In this document: piece by piece, positions 8,237-20,498 of the stretch
Layout of the letters: each line of letters opens with the position of its first letter
How positions within the stretch are numbered: the stretch's first letter is position 1
Source of the DNA: Acidihalobacter ferrooxydans
GTDB taxonomy: Bacteria > Pseudomonadota > Gammaproteobacteria > DSM-5130 > Acidihalobacteraceae
NCBI RefSeq assembly: GCF_001975725.1
Contig: NZ_CP019434.1
Location: 496,001-560,000, forward strand
Direction: 5' to 3'
Length of the DNA stretch: 64,000 nt
Notes under the pieces: model-generated
What the model was told of the DNA's origin: nothing
The model's database searches: none
Seen by the model: the letters and a program-made list of their open reading frames with translations, nothing else
Position numbers and translations under genes: made by a program

Positions 8237-11200
8237 CTAACGTTTGCCGAAGTTGATCTGATACAGCAGGCTCAATCCCTGCGCTGCCCCGGATTTCGCT
8301 TCGGCGCTCAGATGCTTTGACAACTGGTAGGTCAGCGACAGTGTGTTCGAGCGTTGGAACAGTCCTGTCGCGTAGCTCACGTAGAGTTTCGGCGTCAGGT
8401 ATTTTCCCAGCACCAGCGAACTTTGCTGCAGTGTGTCGCCGCCCTGCACGCTGATGCTGTTGAGGCCGGTGGATTTTTCGATCTTGCCCACCAGCCCGCC
8501 GCCGTTGCTGTTGTTGTCGACGTTCATGCTGTAGACCGCCTTGAGCAGCAGGGCCGCGTCGCTGGCCGAGGCGCTGCCGAGGCCGTGTCCGGTGATCAGC
8601 CAGGACAGGGCGTCGGCCTGGGACATCGGGGGCGTGGCGCTGACCTGCGACTGTGGTGATTTGAGCGTGCCGGTAACGGCGAGCTGGGCGGTGACGGTGC
8701 CGGTTTTGCGCTCGGCGACGATGTCGAGGCCGGGGTTGCCAACCGGCCCGGCGAAGTTGAGTACGCCGCGGCTGAGCGTGAGGTCCAGTCCGTAGGCGCT
8801 GTAGGTGCCGTCGGTGATGTTGAGGCTACCGTCGGCGGTGGCTCCCGCATTGCCTTGCTCAGAGACCAGCAGATTGCCGTTGAGCATGGCGCTCAGGCCC
8901 ATCGCATTGATGCTGACCTGATTACCAATGATGAGTTCGACCTCGGCGTTGATCTGCGGGCCGGTTGCCCGGGCCTGTTTCCGGCCGACGACCCTGGCGT
9001 CGGGCGATACGCTGACCGCCTGCGGCGGTAGGCGCTGCACGCTGATTTTAGCCTTGGGAATGGCCACTTTGCCGCGCACCTTGATCTGCGCTGCGTCGGC
9101 GGTGATGTTGAGCTGCGGACTGATGGCGGCTGTGACTTGCGGCAGATCCACCGCCTGAAAATGGTTGCCGGTGACTTTCAGCGTGAGCTGCGGTCCGTGC
9201 AGCAGGTGGGTCACCTGACCCTGGGCCTGCAGTGTGCCCTGGCCGGCCCTGGCGCTCGCCTTGAGGGTGAGCAGGTCCTGATTTTTGGGCAGTACGGCTT
9301 GCAGCTGCATGTGCTGCAGATGCGTGCCGCTGGCGATGAGGGTGCCTGCGCCATTGCTGAGCGTGGCGGAACCGGCGAGCTGCGGTTGGGCCGAGGTGCC
9401 GCCGAGCGTGAATTGCGCGCTGGCCTTGCCGGCCAGTCCGTTGACCTGCGGCACGAACGGCTGCAGTGCGGCGAGGTCCGGCAGGTCGAATTGCAAGCGG
9501 CCGCCGAGCACACGCACGCCCTGTGCGTTGGGTGCGCCGAGCGTGGTCCGGGCGCTGAACGTGCCGTGCTGGTCGGGGAGGGTCGCCTGGGCATTGGCGG
9601 TGAGCGCACCGTGGTGCAGCGTGGCGGCGAGCCGGGGAACGTCGAAGTGCACGACGTGGTGGCCACCTGCACCATCCATTGTGACCGCGCCGTGGGTGAG
9701 CTGCGCCTGTAACTGTCCGTCGAGCGTGGCAAAGGGGCCGTGGAGCGCGGCCTTGCCATCGATTCGGCCGGTGATGACAGTGCCGGCCGGCAACCACGGG
9801 TTGAGCAGAGCCAGTGGCAGGGCCCGGATGGTGGCGGCGGCATCGAGGCGGCCTTGTGCGGCATCCATGTCGAGGCATACGCCAGCGTTGGCGTTGGCGG
9901 AGGTCGCGGGGCGCAGGCAGGTCTGGCCGATACGCTGGACGGTGGGGCCGAGTTCAAGCGTGGCGGGCTGCGCGAGCTGCCAGCGCGGACCCTTGTCGGG
10001 CGTCAGTGCGAGCTGTGTCAGTTGCCCGCGCCAGGTGCGGGTTGCGCGGTCGAGAGCGCCTGCGAGTTGCAGAGCGAGACCGCCTTGTTTGGCGTGGGCA
10101 TCGAGCTTGATGCGCTGATGGTGCAGGTCGCCGGCGACGACGGCCTGTACGCTGCTCAGCGTGGTGGTGCCGCGTTGCACGCCGCGCAGGGCCAGGGTGG
10201 CGCGCAGCGTATCGCCGGGGGTGGGTATGACGTTGAGGTCGGCCTGGGCGATGGCGATGGTATCCCAGCGCAGCTGTCGGCCTTGTAGCGTGGCGGTTAT
10301 ACGTGGCCATTGCCAGGGCCCGGACAGCTTGGCCGAGCCGCGCAGGCTGCCCTGCGCGGTGGGTAGCAGGTTCGCGAGTTGCGGCAGGTTGAGGGACACG
10401 GCGAGCTTGCCGCGCGCGCGGGTGGCGGTGCCGCTGGCCTTGAGCTGACCGCCGGCGACTTCGATGTTGGCCTCGTTGAGGTGAAGCGTATCGTTCTGCC
10501 AGCGCGCGGCGAGGGTTGCGCGCAGCGGTTTACCGCGCAGGGTGCCCGCGAGTTTGCTCAGCTTGAGCCGGGCGCTGTTGCGTGTGCCGCTGCCCGCGAC
10601 TGCAAAGGCGATCCGGCCGGGCCACTCCGACCAGTGTTTGGCCGGGTCGATGCCGCGGCCGGTGAGCGTGGCCTGCCAGCTCAGCGTTGGCGTCAGGGTG
10701 GCGTTGAGGTGGCCGTCGATCTGCCCGCCAAGGGTATCGAGATGCAGTGTGTCGATGCTGATGTGCCGCCGGTCGCCGGCGCCTTTCAGGGCCAGCGTGG
10801 CGGTCGGTATTCGCGAACCCGAGAGGTCGGCGTTCAAGGCGGCGCGATAGGCGTCGAGGCCACCGGAGACGTGCAGCGTGCCGTGGGCGCTCCGGATCGG
10901 GTCGGCGCTTTGTTGCAACGGCCAGCGGGCCTGCTGCCAGGTGAGGGTCAGATCGACCTGCCGGGTACGCGGAGCGACCCAGCCGTCGAGGTGTGCGGTG
11001 AAGGGCGCGGTGAGCGTTTGCTCCAGTTTGATGCGGTGGAGGTTGCCGCTGAGACGGCCCTTGCCGGCAAGCGCGGCGCCGTCGGCCTGGCGCCAGTGCC
11101 AGGTGAGGCGCACGGTACTCGCATACGGCGGCGCGAGCGTCAGGCTGCCCTGCAGCTGTGCGCTGCCCTGCGGGGCGGTGATGTCGAGGGCGCCGACGTT

Positions 11201-11728
11201 CAGCCGGCTGGACTCGACGGTGGCGTTGGCTTTGATTTCACTGATGCGCACGCGCTGTGCGCCGCGCACGACAGTGATGTCGCGCAGCCGCAATTCGGCC
11301 AGATCGACGCCGAATGGCAGGGCGATGGACGGCAGCGGGGCAGCGGCTTTGGTGGTGGTCGGCGCAGGCGTCTGCGGGAGGACGAGCAGTATGTGTTTGG
11401 CGGACAGTTCGTCGAGATGCAGGGTGCCGGTGAACAGGTCGAGCGGTCGCCAGCGCAGGCTGAGGCGGGCGATGCGCAGGTCGCCGGCGGCGTCGCGCCA
11501 GTCGACGCCGTAGAGGGTGAGTCCGTTGAGCAGCGTGCCGCTGCTGCGCTCGATGTGGACCGGCATGTGCCCGACGCGCACGGCGACATCGAGCAGCCAG
11601 CGGGTGCCGGGTACGGTGCCGATGAGCGCGAAGAGCAGCGCGCTCAGCACGACGAAGGTGCCGAGCAGGCTGTAGAGCAGGCGGGTAAATACGCGGATAA
11701 ACAGGCGGGTAAACAGACGCCGGTTCAT
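8237..11728 (-). CDS. tamB: Translocation and assembly module inner-membrane component TamB
   Basis: TamB is a long periplasm-spanning beta-taco protein, anchored in the inner membrane, that works with TamA in autotransporter assembly and inter-membrane lipid movement. The product has 1163 residues with an N-terminal membrane anchor (LLYSLLGTFVVLSALLFALI), thousands of angstroms' worth of repetitive beta-rich sequence, and a C-terminal DUF490 domain (SQADALSWLITGHGLG ... YLTPKLYVSYATGLF ... LLYQINFGKR). The start codon overlaps the tamA stop (ATGA), so the two are translationally coupled. The large open frames on the opposite strand are G+C-driven shadows. Confidence 0.94.
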   Translation of the reverse strand: MNRRLFTRLFIRVFTRLLYSLLGTFVVLSALLFALIGTVPGTRWLLDVAVRVGHMPVHIERSSGTLLNGLTLYGVDWRDAAGDLRIARLSLRWRPLDLFTGTLHLDELSAKHILLVLPQTPAPTTTKAAAPLPSIALPFGVDLAELRLRDITVVRGAQRVRISEIKANATVESSRLNVGALDITAPQGSAQLQGSLTLAPPYASTVRLTWHWRQADGAALAGKGRLSGNLHRIKLEQTLTAPFTAHLDGWVAPRTRQVDLTLTWQQARWPLQQSADPIRSAHGTLHVSGGLDAYRAALNADLSGSRIPTATLALKGAGDRRHISIDTLHLDTLGGQIDGHLNATLTPTLSWQATLTGRGIDPAKHWSEWPGRIAFAVAGSGTRNSARLKLSKLAGTLRGKPLRATLAARWQNDTLHLNEANIEVAGGQLKASGTATRARGKLAVSLNLPQLANLLPTAQGSLRGSAKLSGPWQWPRITATLQGRQLRWDTIAIAQADLNVIPTPGDTLRATLALRGVQRGTTTLSSVQAVVAGDLHHQRIKLDAHAKQGGLALQLAGALDRATRTWRGQLTQLALTPDKGPRWQLAQPATLELGPTVQRIGQTCLRPATSANANAGVCLDMDAAQGRLDAAATIRALPLALLNPWLPAGTVITGRIDGKAALHGPFATLDGQLQAQLTHGAVTMDGAGGHHVVHFDVPRLAATLHHGALTANAQATLPDQHGTFSARTTLGAPNAQGVRVLGGRLQFDLPDLAALQPFVPQVNGLAGKASAQFTLGGTSAQPQLAGSATLSNGAGTLIASGTHLQHMQLQAVLPKNQDLLTLKASARAGQGTLQAQGQVTHLLHGPQLTLKVTGNHFQAVDLPQVTAAISPQLNITADAAQIKVRGKVAIPKAKISVQRLPPQAVSVSPDARVVGRKQARATGPQINAEVELIIGNQVSINAMGLSAMLNGNLLVSEQGNAGATADGSLNITDGTYSAYGLDLTLSRGVLNFAGPVGNPGLDIVAERKTGTVTAQLAVTGTLKSPQSQVSATPPMSQADALSWLITGHGLGSASASDAALLLKAVYSMNVDNNSNGGGLVGKIEKSTGLNSISVQGGDTLQQSSLVLGKYLTPKLYVSYATGLFQRSNTLSLTYQLSKHLSAEAKSGAAQGLSLLYQINFGKR

Positions 11729-13504
11729 AGGCGCGCCCCGATGCTGATGTAGACATGAATGGAACGATTCGTGCCGTTCAGCGGTTGTGCGAAATCGATG
11801 CGGATCGGGCCGATCGGCGAGTGCCAGTTGAGGCCGACGCCGGTGCCGCGGTAGGGCACCACCGGCCAGTTGTTGAAGGCGTTACCGGCGTCGTAGAAGA
11901 CGGAGCCGTAGAAGTCGCCGTAGAGGCGATGGTCGTATTCGAGGCTGGCGGTGAGGAGGTTTCTGCCACCGATGACCGCGCCGGTGCTGTCGGTGGGGCC
12001 GAGGCTCTGGTAGCCGTAGCCGCGTACGGAATTTTCGCCGCCGGCGAAAAAGCGCAGGCTGACCGGCAGATCGGTGATGTTCTGAACCACGGTGGCGCCG
12101 AGATTGAGGCGGGCGAACACATGGCCGCCGAGGGTGGGGTAGAGACCTTTCAGGTCGAGCGTCATCTGGGCAAATTTGACGTTGCTGATGAGGTCGGGCA
12201 GCGAGCCGCTGAGATTGGCGGCGATCGACCAGCCACGGGTCGGATAGAGCGGCGCATTGGTGTGGGTGCGCGAGAAGCCGATGCCGGGATACAGGAGTTG
12301 CGTGGTGCTGCTTTGGCCCGCGATAGATGCGTTTTCACGCAGGTACTGAAGCGACAGGGTGCGCAGCCAGAGATTGCCGAGTTGGTGGGTGCGGGTGATG
12401 CCGGCCGTCCAGCTATGAGTGATGGCGGTGGCGGTTTTTTCGTACTGGTACCCGGCGGAGAGCGTAAGCCAGTCGGTGCGCGGGTTGCTCAGTGGTATCT
12501 GATATTTGAACTCGGTGTTCGATTGCAACGGCGCGAGCTGGCTGCTGAAGGTATAACGGTCGCCGGCGCGGTTGACGCGGCGGTTGCGCAGTTTGAACTG
12601 CAGGCTCGGGCCGGTGTCGGTGGCATAGCCGATGCCGGTTTGCAACTGATAGCGCCGGGCGCCGGTCAGGGTGAGCTGCATGGGGACTTCGTCGTGCGCG
12701 CGTCGGGCGGCTTCGGTGCGTAGCCGGACGACATCGAAATAGCCGGTACCGACCAGGGTGTTCTGGCTGGCGATGACGGCATCACTGGAGTAGGGCTGGC
12801 CCTGACTGTAGTCGAGCAGACCCCGTATGAGGCCGGGGTCGAGGACGTTCTGATGCAGCACGGTCGGGCCGAATTTGTAGCGCTTGCCGGTATCGAGGAT
12901 CAGGTGAATCGCGGCGGTGTGGCGCGCCGGGTCGATCAGGATACTGTGGGCGGTGAAGTGGGCGTCGAGATAGCCGATGCTATGCGCCTGGCTCTCAAGG
13001 CGACCCTTGAGCGAGTCGTAGGTGCCCTGGTTGAGTGGGCCACCGAGGCGCAGCCCCGGATTGGCCAGCAGCGCACGCAGGCTGGGTGCATCGCGCCCGA
13101 GGCCGGTGATGGCGAGGTCGAGTTTGATGATGTGCAGCGGTGGGCCGGGCTGTACGTCGAAGCGCACGTTCCAGCAGCCTTTTTGCTGTTCGAGCGTGGC
13201 TTTGATGCTTGCGTTGTAGTGGCCGAGGGCTTCCAGCGCCCGGCGGATCGCGCGCGTGGCGCTGGGCAGCAGGGCTTCAGCCTGCCAGCGCGGGGCGGAG
13301 CAGGATAGTTCGAGCGTGGACAGATGGGCACTGGCGTTGTCGCGCAGGGCACCGGTGAGGCCGTTGAGACGGTAGTGCAGGGCCGCTGCCAGTGCGGTGT
13401 GTGCGCTGGCAGCGGCGAGCAGCAGGAGCGCGAGTATGCCGCGCGCCAGGGTATGGCGCGGCGCGCGGCGTGAGGGCGGCGGTTGCTGCGGCCCGGCGTG
13501 GCTG

Positions 13505-16321
<2,817 letters not shown>

Positions 16322-16384
16322 GCACATGCCTCGTCGTCGTGGATCGGGCCGCCAGGTATCGGGCGGCTGCGCGTCGTGCCTGGG

Positions 16385-16477
16385 AACATGTCGGACTGGG
16401 GAAGAATCGGCTGCGGCGATGGGATAATGGATTCATTCCCCACTCGCCTCGCTACGATCCTCCAGGTCCGACAGGCT
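16385..16477. repeat. Palindromic repeat, family B, copy 1
   Basis: A 93-bp non-coding repeat with inverted ends: TGTCGGACTGGGGAAGAATC on the left and GATCCTCCAGGTCCGACAGG on the right. The interior reads GGCTGCGGCGATGGGATAATGGAT...CCCACTCGCCTCGCTACGATCC. The same sequence recurs at 37096-37188 and, reversed and enlarged, at 48586-48741. It lies just upstream of ppc, in the region expected to hold its promoter. Confidence 0.85.
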
Positions 16478-16570
16478 CCAGGGGGAGAAACATAGGGCCA
16501 GCGAGCGCCAAGTATAACCTGAACCGTGCGGGGATCGTCCAAGCGGGCAGGTCGCGGGTGATTGCCTTAG

Positions 16571-16731
16571 CCCGAATGTTTCATAAATTTACACAGATCT
16601 CGCTAGTCTCATGATTCAACGAGGAATATTTCCTCGGTTGACCGTAATCACCGATACGCTGCTCCTTCGGAAATTTCCTTGTGAAAACACTATCCGGCGC
16701 TAGATCAGCACAGATTTATGAAACATTCGGG
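16571..16731. repeat. Short terminal-inverted-repeat element, family A, copy 2
   Basis: The best-preserved copy in the window, about 161 bp, bounded by CCCGAATGTTTCATAAAT and its exact complement ATTTATGAAACATTCGGG (18 bp). It holds no reading frame. The interior is shared with copy 1 at 4623-4801. The IS110-type element begins five bases beyond its right end. Confidence 0.9.
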
Positions 16732-16749
16732 TTGATATGTTTTGACCTG

Positions 16750-17096
16750 TCAAGCGGTGGGCATCACTACTGACGTTGCCTCATGGTGTTTGCCTGTTCA
16801 TTTCGTCTGCTCCCACTGTCATGTCAAGCGCCTTGGCTCAGGGCCTGTACGGCAGATTGCGACGGTGGATCATGCTGATATACGTGGATTGGTGACCACC
16901 TGACTTCACTGCGTCGCGGAGCTGGCCTTTCTCTAGCGTCAGGGATCATCGGCCGGGAGGCTCGTGTGAGATCGTCCCGTCATGGCCGATGCCGGTATAA
17001 CCCAAACAAGGATTCTCCACACCGGCCGGGCAGACCCTGAGTCAAGGCGCCTGTCGTGCCTCCTCTACGGTAATGCGTGTGGCGTGCGCCACATGC
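16750..17096 (-). ncRNA. Candidate guide (seek/bridge) RNA region of the IS110/IS1111 element
   Basis: About 350 bases lie between the transposase stop codon and the element's end with no reading frame of interest. In the IS1111 subgroup a structured guide RNA that selects target and donor is encoded downstream of the transposase gene, on the same strand. The segment next to the stop has a clear small hairpin (GTGGCG TGC GCCAC, near 17079-17092) and further G+C-rich complementary stretches. The assignment rests on location and family knowledge; no RNA fold or family model was run. Confidence 0.45.
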
Positions 17097-18281
17097 TCAT
17101 CGTGCCACCATGCCGTTCCCGGCCCCGAGGCGGGGCATCTCCTGGCGCACGATGTCCCAGATGAAGCCGGCCAGCTCACGGGCGATCGCCACGCACACCC
17201 GTTTGACGTTCTTGCCCGCCTGGGTCAGGGTGCGGTAGCGGCCACAGAGTCTTTTCTGTGCCCGCCAGGCGATCGCCTTGGCCTGTTCCGGGGCCGCTTT
17301 GGCCTTGCGTTTGAGGTGCATCGTCTGACGCGCCGGGAACCGATAGCTCCAGGCACACTCCACCAGCATGCGGCGCGCATGGGCATGGCCGGTCGGGGGG
17401 ATCGCGCCGTGGCGGCGTCGGCGGCCGCGGCGGTGTTCACTCGGCACGCGCCCCGGGGAGGCCATGAGCTGTGTGGGTGACTCGAAGCGGCTGAGATCGC
17501 CAAGCTCCGCCAACAGCACGATGGCGGCCAGTGTGTCGATGCCGCGCAAGGCCACCAGCGCATCCACCACCGGGGCCAATGACCAGTTCGGCAGGGCCTG
17601 CATCAATTGGGCGGTAAGATCGGCCACGCGTCGAGAGGCGGCCTTGACCGCGTCGATGTACTCCTGCAGCACCACCTGCAGCCAGGGTTGTTCGAAGCGG
17701 ATCGATGCCATCCAGTTGAAGTGGGTCGCCGTCCAGCGTGTCTTGCCCGTGGGCCAGTGATGCCCGTGGCGCAACAAAAATCCGTTGAGCTGCTGGCGTG
17801 CCTTGCGCTCCTGACCCTTCATGTCGTCCCGCGCCCGCGTCAGATCCCGCATCGCTTCCTGCTCGGCGTCCGGCACCCACACCGGCGTCAGTTCGCCAGC
17901 CCGTAACAGCCGCGCCAGCTTCAGCGCATCACGCCGGTCGGTCTTGACCCGCTCGCCCGCCTTCTTCGGAATCAGCGAAGGCGCCACCACCTGACAGTCA
18001 TGCCCCGCCGCGACCAGCCGCCGATACAATCCGTAACCACACGGGCCGGCCTCATAGCAAAACTGCAACAAGGCGCCCTCGAACTCGGCGCTCAGGCGAT
18101 CCAGCCATCGGCTCACCTTCTTCGGCTCATGGGCGATCTCTCCCCGGTACAGGGGTTCATCGCGCCCTGGCAGGGCGACCGCCACCGCAATCGTGTCCTT
18201 GTGAACGTCCAGTCCGACGTAGGCGGCATATCGCTCCGTCACGATCGGTGCCGAAGTCTGGTTTGCGCTATCCTCTTTCAT
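17097..18281 (-). CDS. IS110-family transposase (DEDD RuvC-like plus Tnp_20 domains)
   Basis: A 394-residue recombinase. The N-terminal RuvC-like domain contains YVGLDVHKDTIAVAV (first Asp), FCYEAGPCGYGLYRRL (Glu) and VKTDRRDALKLARLLRAGEL (the paired Asp of the DEDD tetrad). The C-terminal IS116/IS110/IS902 domain contains ALRGIDTLAAIVLLAELGDL and FESPTQLMASPGRVPSEH, including a serine in the position used for strand cleavage in this family. GAGGAGG stands just upstream of the ATG. No frameshift or stop is seen, so the enzyme may be active. Confidence 0.95.
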   Translation of the reverse strand: MKEDSANQTSAPIVTERYAAYVGLDVHKDTIAVAVALPGRDEPLYRGEIAHEPKKVSRWLDRLSAEFEGALLQFCYEAGPCGYGLYRRLVAAGHDCQVVAPSLIPKKAGERVKTDRRDALKLARLLRAGELTPVWVPDAEQEAMRDLTRARDDMKGQERKARQQLNGFLLRHGHHWPTGKTRWTATHFNWMASIRFEQPWLQVVLQEYIDAVKAASRRVADLTAQLMQALPNWSLAPVVDALVALRGIDTLAAIVLLAELGDLSRFESPTQLMASPGRVPSEHRRGRRRRHGAIPPTGHAHARRMLVECAWSYRFPARQTMHLKRKAKAAPEQAKAIAWRAQKRLCGRYRTLTQAGKNVKRVCVAIARELAGFIWDIVRQEMPRLGAGNGMVAR

Positions 18282-18438
18282 GACCTGTCCTCCTCAATGT
18301 GGCTCTGTGGCGGGAGTGATTTCCCAACCCACCCCAACATAACCCACGTGCGTTGAGGTTGGGCAGGTCAAAACATCATGTCTAGGATCTGCTGTTGTAT
18401 GACAGATGCTCGGCTCCGACCCGTTGCTGCGGTACGCG

Positions 18439-18879
18439 TCAGGCATGCAATGCATGCCCGTGAACCTGAGTCTTGATGCGCCGCTTTGCCAAAGTCTCCC
18501 GCTTGCGTCGTGGGTTGGTTGCCGGAGCGATCAACCCGTGTTTTGGTGGATCGTCTGTTTCCGTGTGAGCTGATCCAGCCACTCGTTCAGGTGAGCGAGT
18601 GCGCGTCTGTCCTTCGTCGGGCAGGTTTTTGCGCATGGACTGGAGGGTTGCGAGATTGTTCATGGCGAGCATCCGAAGGCGGGTCTCAGCCTGGGGCGTG
18701 CGCCCTGCGTGTAGTTCAGATAATACGCGTACTTGTCAGTTGGCCGTGTTCAGCATCCGCGTCTGGAATGCGTGAGTTTGTAATTTCATGGAAAAGTAAA
18801 GCGCCACGCCCGAGCCAATGAACAGGCCGATGATCAGGGATGTGGCGGCCAATGTTGCGCTGTGCCAGTATTTTTTCAT
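18439..18879 (-). pseudogene. Small membrane-anchored protein gene interrupted by an in-frame TGA
   Basis: From an ATG at 18879 (GGAG upstream) the frame reads a 47-residue peptide, MKKYWHSATLAATSLIIGLF then IGSGVALYFSMKL..., with one transmembrane helix near residues 8-29. It then meets TGA at 18736-18738. The same frame continues open for 98 more codons, beginning QVRVLSELHAGRTPQAETRL and then RMLAMNNLATLQSMRKNLPD, to a TGA at 18439-18441. The downstream part looks like genuine helical coding sequence in phase with the upstream part, so the intact gene probably encoded about 146 residues. Either the gene is broken, or only the 47-residue peptide is made. It sits downstream of glgA on the same strand and next to the IS element. 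Confidence 0.6.
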
Positions 18880-18927
18880 GGTTTTCGAGACTCCGGGGCA
18901 GGTTCCGACCGCGCATGGCCTGCGCGG

Positions 18928-20379
18928 CTATCCGGGAGAATGAAGTTCGCGGTAGAGCGTTTCGTATTCCGCGGCGCTGCGTTGCCAGCTGGAGTCGCGC
19001 GCCGCGCCCGTCGCCATCAGGGTCGCCCACAGTTCGGGTTGCTTCCAGGCTTCGATGGCCCGCTCCAGCGCGGCTGCCAGGCCGGCCGTGCTGCTGGTGT
19101 CGAAGACGAAGCCGTTGGCGGTACCGGCGGCGAGCGTCTCCGGCGTGGCGTCGCTTACGGTGTCGGCCAGGCCGCCGGTGCGGTGCACGATGGGCAGGGT
19201 GCCATAGCACAGGCTGTAGAGCTGGTTCAGGCCGCAGGGTTCGAAGCGCGAGGGCATGAGAAAGGCGTCAGCGCCGGCTTCGATGTAATGCGCGATGCGT
19301 TCGTCGTAACCGATCTGTACGCCGAGCTGGCGCGGATAGCGGGCGGCGAGGCGTTGCAGGGCCTGTTCGAAGCGCTGCTCGCCGCTGCCGAGAATTACAG
19401 CCTGGGCGCGGCCGGAGGCGAGCAGCGGTTCCAGCGCGGCCAGGATCAGGTCGATGCCCTTTTGTTCGACCATGCGACCGATGTGGCCGAACAGCGGTCC
19501 CGGGTGGCTGTCGTCGAGGCCGAATTCGGCGCGCAGCGCGGCGCGATTGTGGCCTTTCGCGACGCGGTCCGTCGGCTCGTAGGGCTGGCTGATGTAGCGG
19601 TCGGTGCGCGGGTTCCAGGTGTGGGTGTCGATGCCGTTGAGAATGCCGCTGATGACCTCTGCACGTTGGTTGAGCAGACCTTCCAGGCCGCAGCCGTACT
19701 GTGGCGTGCGGATTTCCCTGGCATAGGTCGGGCTGACGGTGGTGAGGCGGTCGGCAAACACCAGGCCGCCTTTGATAAAGGAGATCTGACCGTAAAATTC
19801 CAGGCCGTCGGTGGCCCACAGTGCGCCCGGGAGTTCGAGTTCGATGAAGGCCGACTTCGGGAAGAGTCCCTGGTAGGCGAGGTTGTGGATGGTGAATACG
19901 CTGGCGGGGCGGTCGGGAATATCCGCCAGCAGCGCGGGAGCGAGACCGGTCTGCCAGTCATTGCAATGCAGAATGTCGGGTTGCCAGTCGGTTGGGCCGA
20001 TGCCCTGGGCGAGCGCGGCGATGACGCGCGAGAACAGGCCGAAGCGCAGATGGTTGTCCTGCCAGTCGCGCCCGTCCGGCGCGCGGTAAGGGTCGCCCGC
20101 CCGATCAAAGTACAGTGGCGCATCGACCAGCCAGACGGTGACGTCCGTGCCGGGGAGCGTGCCTTCGAGCAGCGCGAGCCGGCCGCGTACGCCCGGCAGC
20201 GTCAAGGTGCCGAGTTCGCGCCAGCGGTGGTTGCGCGTGACGGCGGCGTAAGCAGGCAGGATCAGGCGGACGTCGTGACCCTGCTCGACGAGCGCGGCCG
20301 CCAGGCTGCCGCTGACGTCGGCCAGACCGCCGGTCTTGATCAAGGGGTGCGCTTCGCTGCTGGCGAAAAGAATGCGCAT
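18928..20379 (-). CDS. glgA: Glycogen (starch) synthase, ADP-glucose type
   Basis: A GT5-family enzyme that adds glucose from ADP-glucose to alpha-1,4-glucan. The 483-residue product starts MRILFASSEAHPLIKTGGLADVSG-like with the KTGGL ADP-glucose-binding motif near residues 16-20. It has the HCNDWQTGL motif, a GHIGRMVEQKGID segment that begins the second Rossmann domain, and the C-terminal MPSRFEPCGLNQLYSLCYGT motif with the catalytic Glu. GAGGAAG precedes the ATG. It is divergent from zwf-pgi. No glgB or glgC is visible here. Confidence 0.96.
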   Translation of the reverse strand: MRILFASSEAHPLIKTGGLADVSGSLAAALVEQGHDVRLILPAYAAVTRNHRWRELGTLTLPGVRGRLALLEGTLPGTDVTVWLVDAPLYFDRAGDPYRAPDGRDWQDNHLRFGLFSRVIAALAQGIGPTDWQPDILHCNDWQTGLAPALLADIPDRPASVFTIHNLAYQGLFPKSAFIELELPGALWATDGLEFYGQISFIKGGLVFADRLTTVSPTYAREIRTPQYGCGLEGLLNQRAEVISGILNGIDTHTWNPRTDRYISQPYEPTDRVAKGHNRAALRAEFGLDDSHPGPLFGHIGRMVEQKGIDLILAALEPLLASGRAQAVILGSGEQRFEQALQRLAARYPRQLGVQIGYDERIAHYIEAGADAFLMPSRFEPCGLNQLYSLCYGTLPIVHRTGGLADTVSDATPETLAAGTANGFVFDTSSTAGLAAALERAIEAWKQPELWATLMATGAARDSSWQRSAAEYETLYRELHSPG

Positions 20380-20498
20380 GTTATGGCTTCCTCGGTGGAA
20401 CTTGGTGAACCGTCGCGTGGTCTTCCAGTAGACTGTGTTGCGACGACACGTTAACGCGTGGAGACGATTCCCGCCATCTCCAATTTAAGGAGACGCTA
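20380..20498. promoter_or_regulatory. Divergent promoter region glgA / zwf
   Basis: 119 bases separate the divergent glgA and zwf starts and must carry both promoters. A strong ribosome-binding site, TTTAAGGAGA, lies eight bases before the zwf ATG. I saw no convincing HexR-type or other named operator; the sequence CACGTTAACGCGTG near 20449-20462 is an imperfect palindrome. Confidence 0.4.

Larger units (their letters stand above)
16737..18376 (-). mobile_element. IS110/IS1111-type insertion sequence
   Basis: A complete-looking element of about 1640 bp delimited by a perfect 13-bp inverted repeat, ATGTTTTGACCTG at 16737-16749 and CAGGTCAAAACAT at 18364-18376. It carries one transposase gene on the minus strand. 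The non-coding part upstream of the gene is short (about 95 bp) and the part downstream is long (about 350 bp). Small sub-terminal inverted repeats plus a long 3' non-coding region are what is known of the IS1111 subgroup. Exact termini cannot be fixed because these elements do not make clear target duplications. Confidence 0.85.

Noticed and set aside
10379-11752. 457-codon open frame on the plus strand opposite tamB
   Set aside because: Composition (long runs of G, A, Q, R, E) is typical of a shadow frame, and tamB on the other strand is well supported.
18736-18738. TGA as selenocysteine codon in the small membrane protein
   Set aside because: No cysteine-like or redox context around it and no SECIS-like hairpin was recognised; a nonsense mutation or true stop is simpler.
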